A stretch of 42,871 bases of DNA from assembly GCF_012911935.1 (NCBI RefSeq), contig NZ_JAAXLA010000062.1:1-42871 (forward strand), written 5' to 3'. Origin of the DNA: Pseudonocardia acidicola (GTDB taxonomy: Bacteria; Actinomycetota; Actinomycetes; Mycobacteriales; Pseudonocardiaceae). The position numbers and the translations under genes are program-made. Positions 38,775 through 42,871 of the stretch are shown in pieces; position 1 is the first letter of the stretch; every line of letters begins with the position of its first letter. The notes below the pieces were generated by a model. That model saw only the letters and a program-made list of their open reading frames with translations. It had not been told where the DNA came from and did not search any database.

Positions 38775-39871
38775 GCCGGTGTCAGCCGGCGCACCGCTGC
38801 TTCGATCCGTTCATCACTTGCGGTGACGGCCACGCGCACGTGCTGCGCGCCCGCCGGACCGTAGAACTCTCCCGGGGCCACCAGGACACCTTGCGTGGCG
38901 AGGTCCCGCACCGTCAACCGTGACGGACGTCCCGCCGTGGCCCACAGGTAGAGCCCGGCCTCGGAGTGGTCGATCCGCAGCCCGGCCGCCTCCAGCGCCG
39001 CGCGCAGCCGGGCCCGCCGCCGGTCGTAGATCGCGGCCTGTGCGGCCACGTGCGCGTCGTCGGACACCGCGGCCTGCATGGCCGCCTGCACCGGCCGCGG
39101 CACGATCATGCCGGCGTGCTTGCGCACCTCGAGCAGCGCCGAGACCAGCGACGGGTCGCCGGCGACGAACGCGGCCCGGTAACCGGCCAGGTTCGACGAC
39201 TTCGACATCGAGTGCACCGCGAGCAGGCCTTCGTGCCGGCCCCCGCTGACATCGGGGTGCAGCACCGACGTCGCCCGGTGCGGCGGCGCGGACAGCGCGA
39301 GATAGCACTCGTCGGACGCCACGGTCGCGCCCATGGCCCGGGCCGTGTCGACGGCCTCGCGCAGCGCGGACGCGGACAGCACCCGCCCCGTCGGGTTCGA
39401 CGGCGAGTTCAGCCAGAGCAGCCGGGTGCCCGGCGGGGGCGTCTCGCCGTCGGCGAGGCGCACCACCGTCGCCCCGGCCAGCAGCGCGCCGACCTCGTAG
39501 GTCGGGTACGCGAGCTCGGGCACGGCGACGATGTCCCCGCGGCCGAGCCCGAGCAGCGTGGGCAACCAGGCGACCAGCTCCTTGGAGCCGATCGTCGGCA
39601 GCACCGCCGCCGGGTCGACCGGGGTGGTGCCGAACCGGCGGACGAGGGACTCGGCCACCGCCTGGCGCAGCTCGGCGGGCCCGTGCGTCGTCGGGTAACC
39701 CGGCTCGTCGGCGGCCGTTCCGGCCAGTGCGGCGCGGACGACGGCGGGAACCGGGTCGACCGGCGTCCCCACGGAGAGATCGACGATCCCGTCCGGGTGC
39801 GCGGCGGCGAGGGACTTGTCCTCGGTCAGCGAGTCCCAGGGGAAATCGGGAAGAGCGGTACGGCCCTGCAC
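38771..39871 (-). CDS. dapC: Succinyldiaminopimelate aminotransferase DapC
   Basis: The 366-residue class I/II PLP aminotransferase begins at the GTG at 39871 (VQGRTALPDFPWDSL). PLP contacts are WLNSPSNPTGR, DECYLAL and the Schiff-base Lys in HSMSKSSNLAGYR; the C-terminal Arg for the carboxylate is in QHVRVAVTAS. It resembles actinobacterial DapC, which lies next to a ferredoxin gene in mycobacteria as here. It aminates N-succinyl-2-amino-6-ketopimelate using glutamate. It lies 26 nt after the ferredoxin stop. Confidence 0.9.
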   Translation of the reverse strand: MQGRTALPDFPWDSLTEDKSLAAAHPDGIVDLSVGTPVDPVPAVVRAALAGTAADEPGYPTTHGPAELRQAVAESLVRRFGTTPVDPAAVLPTIGSKELVAWLPTLLGLGRGDIVAVPELAYPTYEVGALLAGATVVRLADGETPPPGTRLLWLNSPSNPTGRVLSASALREAVDTARAMGATVASDECYLALSAPPHRATSVLHPDVSGGRHEGLLAVHSMSKSSNLAGYRAAFVAGDPSLVSALLEVRKHAGMIVPRPVQAAMQAAVSDDAHVAAQAAIYDRRRARLRAALEAAGLRIDHSEAGLYLWATAGRPSRLTVRDLATQGVLVAPGEFYGPAGAQHVRVAVTASDERIEAAVRRLTPA

Positions 39872-39897
39872 TGATGCTTCGACTCTGCGAGCAGGTC

Positions 39898-40224
39898 TCA
39901 CTCGTCGTGCGACTGGGGCGGCAGGCTCGCGGCCGGCTCGACGTCCTTGTCGACCTTGCCGACCTTCGACGCGCCGCCGGGCGAGCCGAGCTCGGCGAAG
40001 AAATCGGCGTTGGCCTTGGTGTAGGCGGCCCACTGCTCGGGCACGTCGTCCTCGTAGTAGATGGCCTCGACCGGGCAGACCGGCTCGCAGGCACCGCAGT
40101 CGACGCACTCGTCCGGGTGGATGTACATCATCCGCCCGCCCTCGTAGATGCAGTCCACCGGGCACTCTTCGATGCACGCCTTGTCGAGCAGGTCGACGCA
40201 GGGCTCGGCGATGACGTAGGTCAC
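39898..40224 (-). CDS. fdxA: 7Fe ferredoxin (FdxA/FdxC type)
   Basis: The 108-residue ferredoxin binds one [3Fe-4S] and one [4Fe-4S] cluster. Cys9, Cys17 and Cys50 fit the 3Fe site, and Cys21 with Cys40, Cys43 and Cys46 the 4Fe site. The body reads IEECPVDCIYEGGRMMYIHPDECVDCG-type sequence, followed by a ~45-residue acidic tail typical of actinobacterial FdxA. It carries electrons to oxygenases or P450 enzymes. The GTG at 40224 follows GGAGG at ~10 nt. The downstream dapC is close, as in M. tuberculosis fdxC-Rv1178. Confidence 0.92.
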   Translation of the reverse strand: MTYVIAEPCVDLLDKACIEECPVDCIYEGGRMMYIHPDECVDCGACEPVCPVEAIYYEDDVPEQWAAYTKANADFFAELGSPGGASKVGKVDKDVEPAASLPPQSHDE

Positions 40225-40261
40225 TTCGGTGGTCCTCCACTCGGGCAGCACGGCGGCTCTC

Positions 40262-40289
40262 AGTATGTATCGCGATGTGATCGCATCAA
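40262..40289 (-). promoter_or_regulatory. Candidate ferredoxin promoter with internal palindrome
   Basis: Minus-strand TTGATG (40289-40284) and CATACT (40267-40262) are 16 nt apart. The palindrome GCGAT-GTG-ATCGC (40272-40284) lies in the spacer and could bind a regulator. GCGATGTGA recurs at 40298-40306. Confidence 0.45.
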
Positions 40290-40353
40290 GAGCCGGGGCG
40301 ATGTGACGCCTACGGCAGATTAGCCCGCGCGTGCTCGCGTGTCAGAGGAGAGG

Positions 40354-41382
40354 ATGCCCTCAGTGAACGGCGCAGTGGAAGGTGCGGTGGAAGGCTCCGT
40401 GGACGACATCGACGGGCTGCTGGGCACGCGCGTGTCGCTGCGGTACCGGATCGGCGAGCGCGACGGCAGGCCGTTGTTCACCGACGCCGTCGGCGAGCTC
40501 GCCGACGGCGGTGAGCGCGACGGCGTCGCCACCGTCGTCGTCTCGACCCGGCGCGGACCGGTCCGGGTCGACCGGGCGGCCGTCGTGGCGGTTCGCGCCG
40601 TGCCGCCGGCGCCGCCGAAGCGGCCCTCGTGGTCGGCGGTGGGCCGCCTCGAGTCGCTGTGCGCCGACGCCTGGCCCGCGCAGGCCGACCGGCAGCTCGG
40701 GTCCTGGCGGCTGCGGGCCGCGGGCGGCTTCACCGGCCGGGCGAACGCCGCGCTGGCGATCGGTGACCCCGGGCTGCCGATCACCGACGCCCTCGACGCC
40801 GTCCGGGCGTTCACCGCGGAACACGGGATCGCGCCGCGGGTGCAGACCCCGATCGGTGGCCCGTGGTCGCGGGCGGTGGCCGGGCATGGCTGGGTTCTCG
40901 ACTCCGGGCACGAGGCCGGGGCCGAGGTCGCGGTGCTGGTCGCCGGCCTCGACCGGCTGGGCGCGGCGTCCGCGGCGGAGGTCGAGCTCGCCGGGACCGC
41001 GACCGGCGAGTGGTGGGACGCCACCCTCGGCGGCCCGCCGACCGCGGTGCAGCGCCACGTCCTGGAGCCGGGCCCCGGCGGCCCGCGGACGGCGTTCGGC
41101 CTGGCCCGCGACCCCGGCGGCCGCCCGCTCGGGGTGATCCGGGCCGCGGTCGTCGAGGACCACCTGCACCTGGCCCGGCTGGCGGTCGTCCCCGGCGCGC
41201 GCCGCGGCGGGGTGGGCGCGGCGCTGACGGCTGCGGCGGCGCGCTGGGGGCTCGAGCACGGCGCGCGCTGGGCGGTGCTGCAGGTCGCGGTGCACAACAC
41301 CGGGGCGCGGGCGTTCTACGACCGGCTCGGCGCCACCGAGCACCACCGCTACCACTACCTGGTGCCGCCCACCGCGCGGTGA
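40354..41382 (+). CDS. GNAT acetyltransferase with Rv0428c-type N-terminal domain
   Basis: The protein has 342 residues from the ATG at 40354, preceded by GAGGAG; GTG 40339 is an alternative. The N-terminal ~70 residues (LLGTRVSLRYRIGERDGRPLFTDAVGEL, then VSTRRGPVRVDRAAVVAVRAVPP) resemble the SH3-like domain of Rv0428c. The C-terminal GNAT fold has the acetyl-CoA P-loop in LAVVPGARRGGVGAALTAAAA and a final TGARAFYDRLGATEHHRYHY. Substrate unknown. It diverges from the ferredoxin gene. A catalytic role on protein amines is inference only. Confidence 0.88.
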   Translation: MPSVNGAVEGAVEGSVDDIDGLLGTRVSLRYRIGERDGRPLFTDAVGELADGGERDGVATVVVSTRRGPVRVDRAAVVAVRAVPPAPPKRPSWSAVGRLESLCADAWPAQADRQLGSWRLRAAGGFTGRANAALAIGDPGLPITDALDAVRAFTAEHGIAPRVQTPIGGPWSRAVAGHGWVLDSGHEAGAEVAVLVAGLDRLGAASAAEVELAGTATGEWWDATLGGPPTAVQRHVLEPGPGGPRTAFGLARDPGGRPLGVIRAAVVEDHLHLARLAVVPGARRGGVGAALTAAAARWGLEHGARWAVLQVAVHNTGARAFYDRLGATEHHRYHYLVPPTAR

Positions 41383-41398
41383 TCGGCGGCCGGTGGGC

Positions 41399-41779
41399 TC
41401 AGCGGGACGCCCCGCCGTCGGCCGCCCGGTCGGCGTACCCGGCGTCCAGGACCCGCCGCAGGGTCAGCAGCCCGGCGCCCAGGCCCGCGACGACGAGCAG
41501 CAGCGACTGCCAGGTGGCCGGCAGCAGCACGTCCCCGCCCGGGCCGCCGAGTCCGAGCACCCCGACCACCAGCAGCCAGATCAGCACCGGGGAGCCCGCC
41601 ACGCCGGGGGTGGGCGCGACGAGGGCCGCGCTGCGGACCAGCCACGGCATCGTCAGCAGCACCGCGAGGGTGCCGATCGGCGCCGGGACCGCACCCAGGT
41701 AGAGCGGCTGGAACATCAGCTCGCCCGCCGCCAGCAGCGCGGAGTCGACCAGCAGCAGCGCCAGCAGCAGGATGCGCAT
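41399..41779 (-). CDS. Small membrane protein downstream of mshB
   Basis: The 126-residue protein has about four membrane segments: LLLALLLVDSALLAAGELM, IGTLAVLLTMPWLVRSAAL, PVLIWLLVVGVLGLGG and a C-terminal LLVVAGLGAGLLTLRRV, then a polar tail. No family is recognised with confidence. It starts at the ATG at 41779, overlapping the mshB stop as ATGA, so it is coupled to mshB. A small membrane-protein gene next to mshB is also known from mycobacteria. Function unknown. Confidence 0.8.
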   Translation of the reverse strand: MRILLLALLLVDSALLAAGELMFQPLYLGAVPAPIGTLAVLLTMPWLVRSAALVAPTPGVAGSPVLIWLLVVGVLGLGGPGGDVLLPATWQSLLLVVAGLGAGLLTLRRVLDAGYADRAADGGASR

Positions 41780-42657
41780 CAGGGCCTGATCCCGGCGAAC
41801 AGGTCGGTCTCCGGCGCGGTCGCCCCGCCGGCCAGCACGAAGGTCTCGACGTCGAGCAGCGGCTGCGCGACGTTGTTGCTCATCGCGTAGGCGACCCGGC
41901 TGTCGTGCCCGGGGTCCTCCCACACCGCGATCTGGGTGGCGTGCGCGCGCATCGCGGCGATCCGGGCCCGCCGCTGCGCGGTGACGTCGATCCGGGTGGT
42001 GATCTCGGCGTCGGGCACGCTGGGCAGCTCGTCGGGGGCGGGCAGCCGGAACGGCATGCCCGGGGCTCCGGCGAGATCGGCCAGCCCGGCGTCGAGCGCC
42101 GAGCGGCCGACGGCGGCGAAGTAGACCTTCTGCACGTCCGGTGTGCGAGCCGCAGCCTCGACGGCGATGTGGTGCGCCCGGACGTGGTCGGGGTGGCCGT
42201 AGCCACCGTCGTCGGCGTAGCTGACGACGACCTGCGGGCGCAGCTCGGCGAGCACCGCGGCCAGCATCCCGGCCTGCTCGTCGAGCTTCTCCGGCGCGGC
42301 GAACGCGCGCGGGTGCAGCTCGTCCGGGAGTGCCGCGCGCACGCCGTGCCCGGCCAGCACCATCCCGGAGTCACGCCAGCGACCCACTCCGCCGAGGAAG
42401 CGGTGGTCGCGCAGGCCGAGCGCGGCGGTCGCGCGGGCCAGCTCACCACTCCGGTAGCCACCCAGCTGATCGGCCTGATCGGCCGCCAGCTGGGCCAGCT
42501 CCGGCGGGATGACCTCGCCCTCTTCGCCGAGGGTGCAGGTCACCACGGTGACGGCGGCGTCCGGGTCGGCGGCGTAGCGGGCGATGGTGCCGCCGGTGGT
42601 CAGCGTCTCGTCGTCCGGGTGGGCGTGCACCAGGACCAGTCGACGCGCGGGGAGCAT
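41779..42657 (-). CDS. mshB: Mycothiol deacetylase MshB
   Basis: The 292-residue zinc deacetylase removes the acetyl group from GlcNAc-inositol in mycothiol synthesis. Zinc ligands are His13 and Asp16 in LVHAHPDDETL and a His in GGYGHPDHVRAHH. The N-terminal Rossmann-like fold and length fit MshB rather than Mca, which is similar but acts on mycothiol adducts. The ATG at 42657 is chosen because it places the metal motif as in characterised enzymes; GTGs at 42660 and 42711 are alternatives. No Shine-Dalgarno is visible. An IS481-type end lies only ~87 nt upstream, so its promoter may be altered. Confidence 0.9.
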   Translation of the reverse strand: MLPARRLVLVHAHPDDETLTTGGTIARYAADPDAAVTVVTCTLGEEGEVIPPELAQLAADQADQLGGYRSGELARATAALGLRDHRFLGGVGRWRDSGMVLAGHGVRAALPDELHPRAFAAPEKLDEQAGMLAAVLAELRPQVVVSYADDGGYGHPDHVRAHHIAVEAAARTPDVQKVYFAAVGRSALDAGLADLAGAPGMPFRLPAPDELPSVPDAEITTRIDVTAQRRARIAAMRAHATQIAVWEDPGHDSRVAYAMSNNVAQPLLDVETFVLAGGATAPETDLFAGIRP

Positions 42658-42744
42658 CACGGCGTCAGCATCGCAATCAGCAGCCTCATCGCTGTTCCCG
42701 GGTGCCCGCACACAGCACGGAGCCGCTGCTCGCGGTCGCCTAGA

Positions 42745-42871
42745 TGTAGTGACCCGGCACCTTGTTGACGGTCATGCGGCGAGTCGGGTGGCCGGGGGCC
42801 GGCCGCCGAGGGCGGAGTGGGCGCGTCGAGTGTTGTAGTCGTGCACCCAGCTGTCCAGGGCGGTGAGTCGT
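42745..42871 (-). mobile_element. IS481-family element, 3' end (runs off the window)
   Basis: The transposase reading frame on the minus strand ends at 42772. Beyond it, the sequence to 42745 ends with TGTAGTGACCCGG-type terminal bases, matching IS481-like terminal inverted repeats. CTAG (42740-42743) directly outside it is the target often used by IS481. Only one end is in the window, so neither the target duplication nor the full length can be checked. Confidence 0.6.
42772..42871 (-). CDS. Integrase-core transposase, C-terminal fragment
   Basis: The last ~33 residues are visible, including LDSWVHDYNTRRAHSALGG, then RPPATRLAA and a stop. The W..YN.RR.HSALGG.P pattern is the end of a DDE integrase-core transposase of the IS481/IS3 type. 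The gene continues past the right edge, so its catalytic residues cannot be seen. Confidence 0.8.
   Translation of the reverse strand, partial: RLTALDSWVHDYNTRRAHSALGGRPPATRLAA

Noticed and set aside
1..42871. tRNA, rRNA, prophage or biosynthetic gene cluster
   Set aside because: No cloverleaf-like or rRNA sequence, phage structural genes, PKS or NRPS domains were seen.

Overview
The window is about 42.9 kb of very GC-rich DNA with dense genes, frequent GTG/TTG starts and many leaderless-looking promoters. Gene content (LpqY-SugABC, MshB, GpgS, FolP2, GlgM, SigE-RseA-HtrA-TatB, DapC/D/E) points to a mycothiol-making actinobacterium. Pseudonocardia or a near relative is my best guess, but this is an inference without a database search. 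The right end lies inside an IS481-type transposase and the left end begins with a near-perfect fold-back repeat, so the window may be a whole draft contig broken at repeats.

Layout. 1-1450: end of a Rieske/DUF5914-type gene and a convergent SAM methyltransferase (possible edge of a carotenoid locus). 1577-3067: frameshifted metallophosphoesterase plus a ParB-domain protein. 3197-7555: complete lpqY-sugA-sugB-sugC trehalose importer. 7738-8259: YflT-type stress protein. 8477-11710: acyl-CoA dehydrogenase, CoA-ester lyase, PhzF protein. 11772-15351: MgtE_N/CBS protein, DUF1003, MarR, Mrp. 15401-22216: a catabolic island with a class III aminotransferase, GntR/FCD regulator, two maleate-isomerase/Asp-Glu-racemase paralogues, DUF3830, D-2-hydroxyacid dehydrogenase and amidase. 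22230-25721: tatB, htrA, rseA, sigE. 25953-29477: O-methyltransferase, glgC and divergent glgM, DUF3117. 29653-35523: one long leftward run of tagA, SRPBCC, DivIVA-like, gpgS, folP2, two LOG proteins, dapE. 35593-42657: dapD, CHAD, MFS exporter, dapC, ferredoxin, GNAT, a small membrane protein and mshB, then the IS end.

From memory, the backbone is collinear with the Mycobacterium tuberculosis stretch dapD/dapE-LOG-folP2-gpgS-tagA-glgM-glgC-sigE-rseA-htrA-tatB-mrp-lpqY/sugABC. Against that backbone the 15.4-22.2 kb catabolic island and the 8.5-11.7 kb CoA-ester genes stand out as lineage-specific insertions.

Two signals deserve most attention. First, the catabolic island carries one palindrome, ATTGT(C/T)GACAAT, at three promoters, overlapping -10 or -35 elements, next to a GntR/FCD gene. 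It looks like a self-contained regulon for an unidentified amide or dicarboxylate substrate. Second, many genes begin 6-8 nt after a TANNNT hexamer (leaderless), including a possible 21-codon leader ORF whose stop overlaps the glgC start. The trehalose importer, GlgC, GlgM and GpgS place alpha-glucan, trehalose and methylglucose-polysaccharide metabolism in one neighbourhood.
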